This document shows, one piece after another, positions 48,001 to 60,299 of a stretch of DNA of 64,000 bases. This stretch comes from Thelephora terrestris (taxonomy: Eukaryota > Basidiomycota > Agaricomycetes > Thelephorales > Thelephoraceae): NCBI GenBank assembly GCA_015956445.1, contig WIUZ02000022.1, positions 558,001 through 622,000 on the forward strand, in the 5' to 3' direction. The position numbers were made by a program, and so were the translations under genes. Each line of letters begins with the position of its first letter. The first letter of the stretch is position 1. The notes under the pieces are model-generated. The model was not told the origin of the DNA, searched no databases, and was given only the letters and a program-made list of their open reading frames with translations.

Positions 48001-50237
48001 TGAGTAGGAAGCAGCTTCAACCGACAACCTAAGCTTTAAGAAGTATTCCTCGACTTTAGTCGCAAGAACTCTGGATTGTGTGACGAAGATCTGGCGGGGT
48101 TTAGCCCACATGTCCGGAAATTCCCTCCAGGTGCGCTCAATGCCAAGCATCTTGAAGAGGATCGTCGTTGTCTTCCCTGTACCGCTTCGGCCGATGACGT
48201 AGCACGATGAAGTGCTTTCAATGATCTCTTTCTCCTGCGAGCTACCTCTGCGTGTTAGACACGAGCGTCGCAATGAAGCTAGGCACTTACGAGACGGCAA
48301 ACATATGCGCAATGTCTCGATCGGCGAGAATGCCTTTTAAGCATTAGTGAGTGTTGAACCTTGCGAGGGTTGACATGGTCGCCTACTGTTAAGAAGAGCC
48401 TGTCGAGAGATAATGTTTTAACGAGGACGTTCTTTCGTACTGAGTTACGCTACCTGGGACAGAATGACAAATTTATCGAGGCTGGCAGGAAATGAGTAGA
48501 TATACCGCGGAACGTGACACACGGACATACACAAGCATGGAGTGGATCTATATATTCGACGTGTCAGTGCGCACTGACAGGAATTCGACGACAGATCCAT
48601 CCACGCACACTTTTCAAGTCTTCTTCGCAAACATTGATCATGGGTACGCACTCCTGGATCCCTTGGGCCGGTAACTGGGGAAAACTTGTGGGAAGGATTA
48701 CGTTGTCAACAGTATTGAGAGGCTTGGCCCTGAATGTGCATCTTGCAATGTAATCTGAACCCTTGCGTTCGAGTTGTCGGCTAAGGGTATCCCAGAAACC
48801 GCTGTGTTCCATCTTGGCATGTGTGTAGATGCCAAAGACACTGATTGCTTGATTTCACGGGTAGTAGGTTGCAGGATCATGGGAGATTGTATAAAGATTA
48901 CCTTGGGTTTCACCCTAATTGTGTTCGTGAGAATTGAGTCGGCAATATTAGTAAAGAACCCACCTCTCCATGAGCGATACAGTCGATGCGATACTATGTG
49001 GACACATCACTTCTGTCGCTAGAGGGGCCATGATACTGACTCACAACAAGCCTTGTGTCACCGGTCATTTTAGCTTCGTATACTGGGATTATTATCTTGG
49101 GACCAGTGAGTTGTTTTTGGTTGTCCCCGGAGAAGTGGCCTTGAGATAGTTCCCTGTTACCAAGTTAGAACGTGCGGAAGAGAAACCGAGGGAAGTCTGC
49201 TCACTTCAGCTTCTTCACAGTGATCTCAAACATGACACCGTTTCCACGTTTGACGTCTCTCAGGTACTTTTGCGCCCTTGTTGACAACAAGATCCGCCAC
49301 TTTCCGAAGCCCTCCACGTTATCGAAGTACAGCGAGGCCTTAATCGGTTCGGCTGTGGACCCTGCTGTTGTGGTTCCTGACTCTTCAAGTTGGCGCCTAA
49401 AGAGATCCGATACCCTAGGTCGCCTTAGGAAGAGGAGGTAGTCCTAGAATCGGGTAAGCGTTTTGAGGTGTGGCCGACGGACAAGGAAGAACGCACTCCA
49501 AAGGTGCCCTTCAATCGAAGTAGGAGGTCGCCACACGCTACATGAACTTCGTGTTCGGTCGTCGGTACCGGGACCCCCACACAATCGAAAGGATATGGAT
49601 TGAGCTGCAAGTTCCTCGCTGGTGCTTTCGACTTTCTACGGCTGGTCGGAGACATATTCACATTGCTCGAAGCTCGATCTGCGCATCCATCGAGTTCCTT
49701 CAATGCAGCTAGAGACAAGTCCGTTTTCTTTCGTAACTCCCTGAGTTCGTTGCGTTGCTCCATCGTCACAGACCTTTCGGCAGAGTTTAAAGAGGAGGAT
49801 AGTCGTTGGAGGAGTTTGACGCCCAACGCCTCCATCACATTGGACGTTTCGGGCGCGGGGAACCGGGCGATAGTCCACTTTGATAATCTCTCGAAGGGTT
49901 GGTTATCTAAGGCTAGAGGGGCGTCGGTCGTCAGACGTGTAGCAGTTACAAGCGTAAGAAACGCACTCGACATGATGTACTCGAAAACGTGAGGACGACA
50001 ACTAAGCTCTGAAATCATATGCATGATTGAGAAATCGTCGTGATAGCAGACTCTCTGGACCGAGCGCAAGGCGGTTTCGAGCCCGCCTTGGGTAGTCAAC
50101 GCATCTGGCTCGAGGATGTTTGTGTTAAAACTCTGTGCGGAGGAAGCGCGTCTTGGTGGCATGATATCGTTGAAAGAAAGATTGGCCGCCACACTTTCTC
50201 GACTCGGAGCATGGTTTGGTGAATCGGGCGCCCGCAT
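42090..50237 (-). CDS. TRANK1-like multidomain UvrD-type helicase, copy B
   Basis: This is a paralogue of copy A with the same layout. The start at 50237 (MRAPDSPNHAPSRESVAANL) is a clear ATG. The N-terminal block runs to about 49480, and the RelE/ParE-like region lies at about 49410-48790. Helicase motifs are Walker A GRSGTGKT (48192-48169), VDEVQD (47087-47070), NYRSHGGI (about 46720) and YVAITRAR (46063-46040). The helical repeat stretch lies at about 45960-44860, where KRYAQAKVAYKRAG and AARAYRKGGRFDEMVEVLKR resemble TPR-like helices. The CCCH finger is at 44376-44320, and the charged C-terminus at 43108-42090. The stop codon is TAG at 42092-42090. All key residues are present, so the gene looks functional. 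It is probably nuclear or cytoplasmic; no signal peptide or membrane segment is seen. Confidence 0.82.
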
Positions 50238-50470
50238 CTGTCACGGCGTGATTTCATATACGGACAAAGCGCGCATTGTTCCAACTTTTGCAACGTGGGA
50301 GAAGCTGCCGCTAATCATATTATATCTGCCAACAGTCCATAGTCGCGTTCGCAGCTTCCGGAGATGCATAAAGCAAGATGAGAGGCTCTCAGGGGCAGAA
50401 GCAAGAGGTGTCGGAAGATGCCGGTGCGACAGGGTCGAGTTGCGAGCGGCGAGGGCGCCCAAGACTAGGT
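50238..50470 (-). promoter_or_regulatory. Promoter of helicase copy B
   Basis: It carries the same TATA-like GATATAAT (minus strand, 50326-50319) and the same 16-bp GTGTCGGAAGATGCCG (50408-50423) as the other copies. The spacing between them is 89 bases, against 88 in copy A. Confidence 0.6.
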
Positions 50471-50739
50471 GGTTTTTCGAAGGGGTTATGCCTCTGTATC
50501 GTTTGTCCTTAGCCGCCGATCCTCGTCTGGATTCGCGGGTTATCGTGGAGATGTATCGGTTGTGTGATCGTCCGGACCGCTCCTAAGCATCACCTTGCCC
50601 CCTTCTCTTAAACGTTCGAAACACCGACGCCGAGTATGTCTCCGTCCGTAAGTGACCATGGCCCCCGAGACCAGGAGCGCGTGTCTATCTCTTGTGGGGG
50701 AATCAAGTCCTCCGTCCTCGATAAATGGTCCAATCCGAC
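50470..50739. other. Unassigned spacer
   Basis: These 270 bases lie between the copy B promoter and the duplicated exon relic. No gene, repeat or motif was recognised. Confidence 0.35.
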
Positions 50740-51075
50740 CTAGTGGGAAAGGGAGGTTGCGACAACGGTTCTGCGAAGTGCGACTAACTCATTCCAACCA
50801 CCATGGAACATGAGATAGATTTTTCTAATGGATCACTAGAATTCCAATAAACCACAAAGCAAAAAGTGGGATTGATCACACACCAGCGCTTCAATCAACC
50901 TCCCAGAATTGTGGTCGTCCCATGGCTCCTCCCTTCCTGTCCTCCTCCAAACGAGTTCTGGCTTGGACAATGTGTGCATTCATAAAGAACGTCGTCTGTG
51001 TAGCTCAACATCGCTTGTTCGTAGGCCTCGACGACGTTTTTGTACTTGGCGTTGTCCGTATCATAGGATTCCGCC
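50740..51075 (-). pseudogene. Relic of an unidentified 3' exon, copy 1
   Basis: On the minus strand, 51075-50985 reads as protein-like sequence (AKYKNVVEAYEQAMLSYTDD). It matches 60580-60430, which reads AYERARLSYTDDVFYEDVHS. Past that point the two copies can be aligned as DNA but no longer share a reading frame. Flanking non-coding DNA (GTGGGAAAGGGAGGTTGCGA at 50741 against GTGGGAAGGAGACGTTGCGA at 60303) is also shared. I do not recognise the parent gene. Confidence 0.55.
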
Positions 51076-51135
51076 AGGATCGTGAGTGGGGTTCAAGATG
51101 GTCAGCGCGTGGCTTGAGGAAGCTTTGTTGTAATG
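51060..51135. repeat. Duplicated spacer, copy 2 (3' flank of helicase copy C)
   Basis: This is the counterpart of 33578-33660, with GGGGTTCAAGATGGTCAGCG and GGCTTGAGGAAGCTTTGTTG. It joins directly onto the exon relic, so relic and spacer together mark an old junction. Confidence 0.72.
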
Positions 51136-51370
51136 TGAAGCCGACCGCCCATAATCATTCCCGCCCGTGAAGCCTGAAGCTTGAGGTCTGGTCAAAGTGG
51201 CTGCGAGATCAGAGGTGTCGGTGCAGTATGAAAAAGGTTCCCGAGACACGCGCGACTTGGGGCCCTCTGGAGTGAGCGAAGCGAGATTAGGTGCCCCCCG
51301 ATACCCGGAGTCTTTCTGAGCCTCCTCGCTCTGAGCTCGAGGCTTGACTCCCACAAATAATCATACACCG
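51136..51370. other. Extra ~235-bp segment absent from the copy A flank
   Basis: In copy A the duplicated spacer runs almost directly into the 3' end of the gene. Here about 235 bases of different sequence intervene, including GGAGTGAGCGAAGCGAGATT. The flanking TTCGAACTCATC resumes at 51371. No terminal repeats, tRNA-like boxes or open transposase frame were found; it may be an insertion or a deletion in copy A. Confidence 0.4.
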
Positions 51371-51384
51371 ACTTCGAACTCATC

Positions 51385-54300
51385 TTACGGATACAAAAGA
51401 TCTTCCTCGTCCAGGGTTAGTGTTGGCCTCTGAACCTTTCTGCCCCTAACCGTTTCCCGAACAATACCATCCCATCCTAGCTTCCAATCGCCCTCAATAG
51501 CCTCCTTCGTTTTTGTCGCCGCTTGCCCCGGAAACTCCGAGAGCCGGTCAATCAGTTTCCCCACCTCCAATACTGCAGCTTTCAATGCCAGTGTGCTGCG
51601 ATCGTCGTGGAACGGAGACAAGTGTCCTAGCTTCGTTCGAAGCACCACAACTGCTCTCTGTAGGTCGCTGATTACGAAGCGGTCAAGCGGAGTTCCACTG
51701 AGGCGAGGGGGTGTGTTTACCTGGATCGATCAGACCTTTCGATCAGTTCTTCAAGCCTCTTGTGGTCACTTCCTTGTAGCTGCTTCTTCGAATCCTTCTT
51801 GATGTAGTCAGCGAAAGACTTGATGCCATCTAGGCACACAAGGACATGTGCAAGAGGTCCTTGCATCAGCAATTTGTACTTCTTTCCCCTTGACCATTCC
51901 ATGGTTGACGCCCTGCCGTGAAGAAGGGACCAGAGGCGTGCTCTTGTGGCATTTATACCCTTGAGGACTTCTTTCTTCCGTAAACTAAAGCGGTGATACG
52001 CAGCCCCGATCACACGAACAGCTTTGATCTCCTCGGGAGTCGCGGTGGCTTCCTCTTGGCCGCCATTGTCGATGTTAGCTTCTCCATCATTCGGGTTGAG
52101 TACGTCTTCCTCAGGCAAAGCGAGCTGCTTTTGCTGGCCATCGTCGTTCTCAGGTTCGATTGGGCGTGCCTCGGTGCGGCCAGTAGTTTTTGCGCGGAAG
52201 CAGTCCGGGATCTCTTCGGGATTATCGTACATGACGATTCGGACGTAGCGTGATACCCATCCCTGGTATTTTGGCGCCTTAGAGTGCAACAGAAGGATCA
52301 TTTCATCGAGCGTCGAGTCGGACAACGACTTCGTGAACACCTTAACCAATCCCCACCAGTCGGGCGCATCGGTGTACCTAAGCGCGTCGAGGTCCAGCGA
52401 TCACTTGACGAGAAGATATATATGAGTCACATACTGTCGATATACCGCATTCAGCCTCCGTAACCCGTGGATGGCTTGTAGTACCTTCAACCTAAGTGCC
52501 TGATCGTGAATGTTGTATCCCACTAGAGACTGCATTAGGCGTGGGCAATATCCACTGTACTGGAAGGCACTCACGGAGACAAAGGCAGAAACAGCTGCAG
52601 GTAATGGTCAATCTCGACTCCGAGGAATGAGTAAGGGTAACTTACATTCGGGCGATGTACACCGACGCGTACATGGGACTCAACCTCGACCCGTTGTGCT
52701 TGAACTGGCCGTTATCGGCAACTTGAGGGTTATAGTGCTCGTGCTGCAGATCGATGCGTCGAAGAAGTTGGATTGTGTCATTTACGAAATGCGTCATATA
52801 GCTTGTGTTCTTATTAAGAACGGGGCGCGAGCGGAGGAGGCTCATGAACCAGCTGCGGGGTAAGGTAATACCATGCAAGGCACCACGCTCCTTCGCAAAC
52901 CGGTGGGCGAGGATATGCAAGCCACATAACCTTTCTACTGTATCACAGAAAGGGCCAAGGTCCACAGGGATGCGATTCGTCAGGATTTGCCTGCATGTAT
53001 ATAAATCAAGGAATCGAGACTCCGCGAGTATATCGCTCACCTCAGGTACAAGACTCCTAATATCAGTGAGTGGTGTGGGCTGCCCTGCAAGAGCTGAGCG
53101 AAGTCCCTGACAATGAAATGTCTCTCCGCGCCCAACCCCGGTCGAGTGAGGCACTGAGGCCACTTCCTGAATCTGTGCATCCGTGTGCGAGGGACATACT
53201 CTTGCGCTCGCTCATAGTCCAATTCGTATGCCATCGCGCAGATAGGCATAAAGTCGGGGATGAAGGTTTCGATGTACTGATATGGCGAAGCTGAGGCGCT
53301 AAACATGAGTTTGTCACAGGCCTGCCAGATCCATTCCCGCAGAATCCGAATCCCGTCCATCGATTCAGATGTGTTCCCGAGATCGAGTATCGCGATGGAC
53401 CCCAGTCTTGGTGATGGGGGGTGCAGAATGGAGTAGAGCACGCCAATCCAGTGGCTATTTTTATATGGTCAAATTCTAGTGTGGCACATTCATTGGACAC
53501 GCACATAATGACACCCTTGGAGTGGAAACCAGTCAAATTCAAAATCCGGATTTCCATCAGCACGGACCGGATGCGAGAATTGAACCAGTGAACTGTCATC
53601 TTTTCGTGCTGGAACTGGCAGTCCTGTCTTGAACAATCACCCCTTGTCACCATTGTCATACAGGGGTAGCTTCCGAGCCTCCTACGGTAAGCGTTGTGTT
53701 GCTCTCTCGCACGAAGGTGGATGTAGTCTGGGATCTCGCGATCAAGTACGCGCCTGAGCTCCTCGTGGGTGACAATGCAGCCCCCCTGTTCTTGCACGGT
53801 CTCTGGCCTGGGTGCAAAGACCGTGTGCAAGAAACTTTTTGCTGGGAGAAAAAACCGATCATCTTCTCGCGCCTGAAATGCGAAGACCTTTTGGCGCATG
53901 GAACCAGGATCCAAACCATTTTCCCGCCTCAGCCGATCCAAGAGCTCGAAGTAGGCGAAATGGAGAAGAAGCTCGGGTTCATGATCGACTGTGGTAACGC
54001 CCTGGAGAGGAAGAGTGGAGGTGAAGCTCAGATCGAGGCACAACAAAGCGGCAGGGTAATTTTCTGCCTGAATGAATCGGGGGTGGAGAAAATGAAGCGT
54101 TTTGAAATCGCCTTTGTCCCTAGCTCTGAACATCGCAATCTATTGTTCTCAGGGTTAGCACCATACCACAAGGGAACAACGAATCTCACCTCGTCGGCCT
54201 CTTTCTCGTGCATGTCTCTCCTCAAAGTCCTTGCTAACTCCAGTAGTTCAGAAACCACTTCGGGATCCGTTGTAGGATAGTCCACCCCAAAAGATTGATA

Positions 54301-57300
54301 TCGCCAGAGTCCGGTCCTCACATACTCCACGGCGCGTCGTGTGCGATCTTGTGCCCTTGGCAGGGTAAGTAAGGCATTGACCGCATCCGCTATCCTTCCG
54401 CTGTTTACAAGGACCTCTGCAGATTCGAAGATCATTCCCGACGTGCGGAGCAGCTCGACATGGGCATTGTCGAAGCCGTAATCTTCTGCAAACGTTATGG
54501 CTTCCTCCTTCGAGGAGAACAACTTCTGGGCCTTCCTACTCTTGGTGTTAGGTCGCAAAGTTATCAATCTTGCTCCGAAAACTTACTTGACCTTGTCATT
54601 CTAAGGGCCCTTTCTTTCAGTGACTTGATCCCTGATAGTAGATAGACTACCCACCTTGAAGTAGTTCATTTGAGCAACCTTCGTCAGCTGAGCGAGGAGA
54701 CCGGGTTCGATCTGCTTCCCGTGTTTCTCGAGCAACTCTACCATCTCATCGAAGTGACCACCCTTCCGATAGGCACGGGCCGCCTTGGAGTACTGTTCTA
54801 TATGGTTGAAACAATCACCTGCGTCCTTCCATTTGTTGCCCTGGACAAAACATTCTGCTGCGTTGGTGAAGTATGCCAACCGTTCTCTCTTCTGGTCTGG
54901 AAGAGATGCGTTTGCACAAGTGTAGAACGCTTCACCGGCATTACCGAAAGCATCTGCCCTTTCCTTGACCTGGTCATCCGGGACCGCCCTGGCGTTCTCC
55001 CGGAGGAGAAACGCGTGACAGATTGCAACCTCTCTGCTTCTTCCAGCTCGCTGGAATGCCACCAGAGCTTGTGCATAGCGCTTGTTGGTAAACATCCTAG
55101 AGTTCCTGCGTTAGCGCACGACGGAGTGCATGGGGGTACTCGACAAACAATTTTCCTGTGTCAATCCAATCTTGAGATGTGGACTCCGTGGCCAAGCGAG
55201 GAACTTCAGAGGTAGACTCCCAAACTTCGATTTGATCTTTCTTGTCCCAATAGGCCTAGATACGACGGTCAGAACCTCTGGAAACAGGTTCGTAAGGCAA
55301 GTACCTTCATCGGCTTTGCACTGTCGGAGTTGTCCAAAAACCAAAGGTTCTTACGGGCGCGTGTGATTGCAACATATAGGAATTTCAACTAGTCTTGTAG
55401 CTTAGCGGCCATAGGGAAGGGATCAAGTAAAGGCAATACCTCCGTGCATATACTTGCGTGCCTGGTTTCGTCGAAATCTGGTGCGGGTGTTCCATCGGGG
55501 CTGTCCCTCATGACCAATCGCCACTGGCTAGCATTCGCAGTGGAGTCCTTGAAGAAGTTATATAACAAGACCTGCGTAGAGTTAGCAACACACGGTCTCC
55601 CACGCTCAGCAAGGCCTACATCGTTGAATTCCAGACCTTTGCTCTCATACAGCGTCCTGAAAAAGAAAGTGTTATACCGCTTCGAGCCCGTTTTGAGGCG
55701 GGGCTCACATGATTATGCTCTTGTCTCCCAACCTCTCCTTAAGCAGTTTCCTGGCATCGTTGTCGCGAACGAGAATACCTGGGTTTAGATCCATGAGTAG
55801 ATTTGCGCAAGATAAAATATCCGTGTATTTACACTGATCCGCTCCGAACTCGACCGGGTCTCCTTCGCCGTCACCAAAGAATGATCTCTCAAAGTCACAC
55901 TATTGGCAGAAATGTTAGTTAGTGAACGCGGCCAGAGGGGCACCAGAAACGAGTTACGTTTCCTTGGCTGGAAAAGAAAATTGGTCGGAAACCGTCGACA
56001 GATGCCCTCTCCGGTTTCAATCTGTCGATAGAATGCGGCCAATAAAGCGTAATCAGCTCTACCACAGAACGAGCACAGTTTACGATCCCTCCGTGGGACC
56101 TATAATTTTCAACTAGTTCATAGGTCACGGGATCTACTGGCTGTGTCCCATGATGAAAATCTTTCTGAAAGGGTGTGAGGAACAAAGAGGTGGTATTTTT
56201 GGCGACGTCGGTACCTCTAATCGGTACTGGAAAGATTTCAGATCACTGAATTTGAAGGAACTCCCGATAGATATGGTCTACAGATAAGTTAGAGAAAGTG
56301 TTATCCGTGAATAAACAACGCTCGCCTGTGCAGTGTCACCAGCCCAGAAGAGCCCATGCGGATTTCTGCATATGGTTCGGAGTACTGCGGGGAGAAACAA
56401 GTTAACTATGCTGTAGAGGAGTGTGCGGGAAACGTGCCAAGGGTGTCGACAAGAAGGTTATCTTGTACTTCGTCAATGTACCTGTGCCGTCGTCAGCCTG
56501 ATCTAGCGAAGTTGACGCAAGATTTACGGCAATACTGACAAGAAATCGGCTTTTTTCCCCTTCTCCTTTTCCTTCCACCCAACATCACGCAACTCTTTCA
56601 GTATATGATGCGTCCTGTAAACCCATTGAACGGGTTATGGTCAAGAGAACGCTCAAGTTAAGCTGACCGATCCGCCGCGTCATACTCCTGACGTTCTCGC
56701 CTGAGCTTAGTGTACTCGACGAAAAGGTCGTACACGGCATCCTTCGTGTGAGAAGACATCCCTCGTCGACTGCCAGATGAGTAGGCGGCCCGATCTAAAC
56801 ACCGTTGCGGTGTGCCGATGGCCTGCTCGGAACCTTTGATCACTCCCAAAATCTCGCCGAAGACCAAAGCCGGATCTAGCCCTAAAGTTATATGTGCTTG
56901 TAGATAGACCTGTTGTGCACGCACCTAAGACTCGCGTAATTTGTTGCGGAAAGTGGTTCCAGTACCGTGAGAGGAACGTTAGGTAGGATATAAACCGATC
57001 TCCGTCGTGCTCTGGTGTGGGGACGCTCGTCGAAAACCCCCTGCGTCGTGTCCTCCGTGCCAACAGGGGGCTTGTGGGAGAAGTGCTAGGCCCTGGCGTG
57101 ATTGGAGTTGCGGGAATCATAAACCCATCATTATCATTTTCTACCCCAATGTCGTTTTGAACCATGGCACAAAGCTACGTCCAAGCTTATTAGAGGTGAA
57201 GGACCGAAGAAGTTGATGCCATGCACACACCCGCTCGTAAGTGATGAACAATGGAAAATGATCGTCCGTCAGTTCGCTGAATCTCATAGGCAGGTCCGAC

Positions 57301-59547
57301 CGCCATTGAGCCATATCATCCAGGTCTATGAATTCCATCTCATTTTCAGTGTTTTTACTCATCTTCTCCAGCACCTCGGGTGAATATGAAGCAGCTTCGA
57401 CCGACAGCATAAGTTTTGAGAAGTATTCATCGACTTTGGTGGCAAGAACTCTGGATTGGGTAACAAAGATCTGGCGGGGTTTGCCCCACATGTGTGGGAA
57501 TTCCTTGCAGGTGCGCTCAATGCCAAGCATCTTGAAGAGCATCGTAGTCGTCTTCCCCGTGCCGCTTCGACCAATGACGTAGCATGATGATGTGTTTCCA
57601 ATGATTTCTTGCTCCTGCGCACTATCTTCACGTATTAAGCGTAACCGTCATACTGAAGCTTGGCACGTACGAGACGGCAAACACATGTGCAACGTCCTGA
57701 TCCGCGAGAATACCTTGAATAAGTACCTGTGAGCGTCGAATCTTGCGAAGGCTGACATGATCGCCTACTGTTAAGAAGAGCCTGCCAATGATTAATAAGG
57801 GCGTCCCTTCATACTGAGTTAGATTACCTGGGACAGAAGAACAAACTTATCCAGGCTGGCTCGAGATGAGTCAATAGACCGTGGAATGTTATACAAGGAC
57901 ATACACGAGCATGGTGTGGATCTGTACGTCTGAAGCGTTAGCGTGCGTCGACATAAATTTTACAATGGGTTCATTCGCGCACATTTTTCAAGTCTTCTTC
58001 GCAAACCTTGACCAAAGGCGCACTCTCCTTGATCTCTTGGGTCGGTAACTGGGGAAAACTGGCAGGAAGGATAACGTTGTCTCCAACATTTACAGGCTTG
58101 TCCCTGAATGCGCATCTTGCGATGTAATCTGGACCCTTGTTCTCGAGCTGTCGGCTAAGTGTATCCCAGAATCGTCCGTGGTCCAATTGAGCATGCGTGT
58201 ATACGCCAAAAACACTGATCGCTTGATTTTATGGGCAGTAGGTTGCAGGATCCTGGGGAAATCGTACAGAAAACAATCACCTTGGGTTTCACCCTGATTG
58301 TGTTCGTGAGAATTTAGTTGGCAATATTAGTAAAGAACCCACCTCGCCATGAGGGATGCAGTCGATGCGATACTATGTGAACACATTACTTCTGTCGCTA
58401 GGGGGGCCTCGATACTGACTCACAACAAGCCTTGTGTCACCAGTCATTTTAGCTTCGTATACTGGGATTATTGTCTTGGAACCTGTGAGTGGTTTATGAT
58501 TGTCACCGGAGAAGTGGCCTTGAGATAGTTCCCTGTTACCAAGTTAGGACGCGCGGAAGAGAAAGCGACTGGATTTCGCTCACTTCATTTTTTTCACGAT
58601 GATCTCAAACATGACACCGTTCCCACGTCTTGCTTCTCGCAGGTACTTTTGCGCCTTTGTTGATAACAAAATCCGCCACTTTCCAAAGCCCTCCACGTTA
58701 TCGAAGTACAACGAGGCCTTAATCGGTTCGGCGGTTGTGGACTCTGTCGTTGTGGTCCCTGACTCTTCAAGCTGACGTTTGAACACAGCTGACACTCTAG
58801 GCCGCCTTAGGAAATGGAGGTAGTCCTAGAACCGGGTAAGTGTCCCATGATGGACGCAAGGGATAGGTATACACGCACCCTCAATATTCCCTTCAATTGA
58901 AGTAGAATATCATCACACGCTGCGAAGACTTCGGGTTCAGTCGTCGGCACGCGAATTCCCGCACAATCAAAGGGATAAGGGTCGAGTTGTAACTTCCTCA
59001 TTGGTGCTTTTGGCTTTTTACGGTTGGTTGGAGATGAGGTTACACCGACAGGAGCTCGGTCTACGCATCCGTCAAGTTCCTTCAGCGCATCCAAAGAGAG
59101 GGTTGTTTTCCTTCGGAACTCCCCAAGCTCGTTACATTGTTCCGCCGTCACCACCTTTTCGGCGGGCGTTAGGGAAGAGGATAGTCGTTGGAGGAGTTTG
59201 ATGCCCAGCGCCTCCATCACATTGGGCGTGTCGGGCACGGGGAACCGGGCGATAATACACTTCGATAATCTCTCGAAGGGTTGGTTACCTAAGGCTAGAG
59301 GAGCGCTCCTTATCAGATATACAGAAATCAATAGCATCAGAAACTTACTAGACATGATGTACTCAAAAACTTGAGGACGACAACTGAGCTCCGCAATTGC
59401 GTGCATGATTGTGGAATCGTCGTGACAAGAGACACTTTCAATAGAGCGCAGGGCGGTTTGGAGCCCACCTTGAGTGGTTAATGCATCGGGCTCAAGAAGA
59501 GCAGGGTTAAAGCTTTGAGAAGCTGAGGAAGCGCGTCTTGGTGGCAT
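51385..59547 (-). CDS. TRANK1-like multidomain UvrD-type helicase, copy C
   Basis: This is the third paralogue. Similarity to copy B extends upstream to about 59604, but the ATG used by copy B is not present and a stop lies just before the aligned block, so I place the start at the next ATG, 59547-59545 (MPPRRASSASQSF). The N-terminal block runs to about 58890 and the RelE/ParE-like region lies at about 58800-58160 (FGKWRILLSTKAQKYLREA). Helicase motifs are Walker A GRSGTGKT (57572-57549), IDEVQD (56477-56460), NYRSHGGI (about 56107) and YVAITRAR (55376-55353). The helical stretch lies at 55095-54028, the CCCH finger at 53662-53606, and the charged C-terminus at 52349-51385. Core motifs are intact. 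The product would lack about 20 N-terminal residues relative to copy B, outside any recognised domain. Confidence 0.8.
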
Positions 59548-59860
59548 GTTATCGGTGAGAGAAAGGCTGGCCGCCACACTTTCTCGACTTGGACCGTGGT
59601 TTGGTAAATGGGGCGCTCAGATTTTGCAAAAATAGTAAAGGGCTGTCACGGTGTGTGATTTCATATACATGGGTAGAACGCGCATTGTGCCAATTGAGGC
59701 GACGTGGCAGCAGAGAGCAGCAGCCACTACTAATCTTATTATATCTGCAAACCACTCATCGTGGTATTCGAAGCTTCCTGAGTTCGTAGAAGAGTAGAGC
59801 AAGACGAAAAGCTGTGGGCAGAGGTGCAAGAAGTGTCGGAAGATGCCGACGCGGCAGCGC
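59548..59860 (-). promoter_or_regulatory. Promoter of helicase copy C
   Basis: It has a TATA-like GATATAAT on the minus strand (59745-59738) and the 16-bp GTGTCGGAAGATGCCG (59833-59848), 95 bases apart. The region is otherwise clearly homologous to the promoters of copies A and B. Confidence 0.58.
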
Positions 59861-60299
59861 TCGAGAGACCTGAGCGGGTTTTTTGAAATTCGTGAATATG
59901 AGAGTGTGACCGCCGAGAGCAACGAGAGTTACCCAAGAGATTGATTAACAACTAACTTGCTAGTACTAATAAACATTTGAAGGGGTTATATCTCTCAATA
60001 GCTCATCCTCAGCCGACGCAGCGGCCGTCTCCACTCGTGGGTGTCCATGGCCCACAAGGCTAGAATCGGCCGTATCTTTTAATGTCGAATGTTGAGGGTG
60101 CTTCAGGGCTCAGCAGAAAGATACAGACAGATAACGTCACGATAGAGAATGTGAAGATGAATTAATGATAATCCAGAAGGCAGGTATACGTGCATCGGCC
60201 AGTAGAGACTAGAGGGAAAGTGAAAGCAGTGCCCTAAAAAAAGAAAGAATGTAGCAACCCGAAGTCGAGAAGAAATAAACGTAAGAGGTGCAGTACGAC
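59861..60299. other. Gene-free stretch upstream of helicase copy C
   Basis: These 440 bases have no recognisable coding or RNA feature and are AT-rich in places (60220-60290). Confidence 0.35.

Larger units (their letters stand above)
33681..59604 (-). repeat. Tandem array of three ~8.2-kb paralogous helicase genes
   Basis: Three units lie head to tail in the same orientation: 33681-41837, 42090-50237 and 51385-59547 (similarity reaches about 59604). They align over the full gene length including introns and upstream DNA. Protein identity, judged by eye in the N-terminal block and the solenoid, is roughly 75-85 percent, so the duplications are not recent. Spacers differ: about 250 bases between A and B, about 1.15 kb between B and C. 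Confidence 0.88.

Noticed and set aside
51192-51383. Possible tRNA or tRNA-derived SINE in the extra segment
   Set aside because: No A and B box pair, cloverleaf stems or poly-A/T tail could be traced.
33681-59604. Idea that the array is a mobile element such as a Helitron, because it encodes a helicase
   Set aside because: The helicase is UvrD-like with a TRANK1-like layout, intron-rich, and lacks a Rep nuclease domain or the typical ends; tandem gene duplication explains it better.
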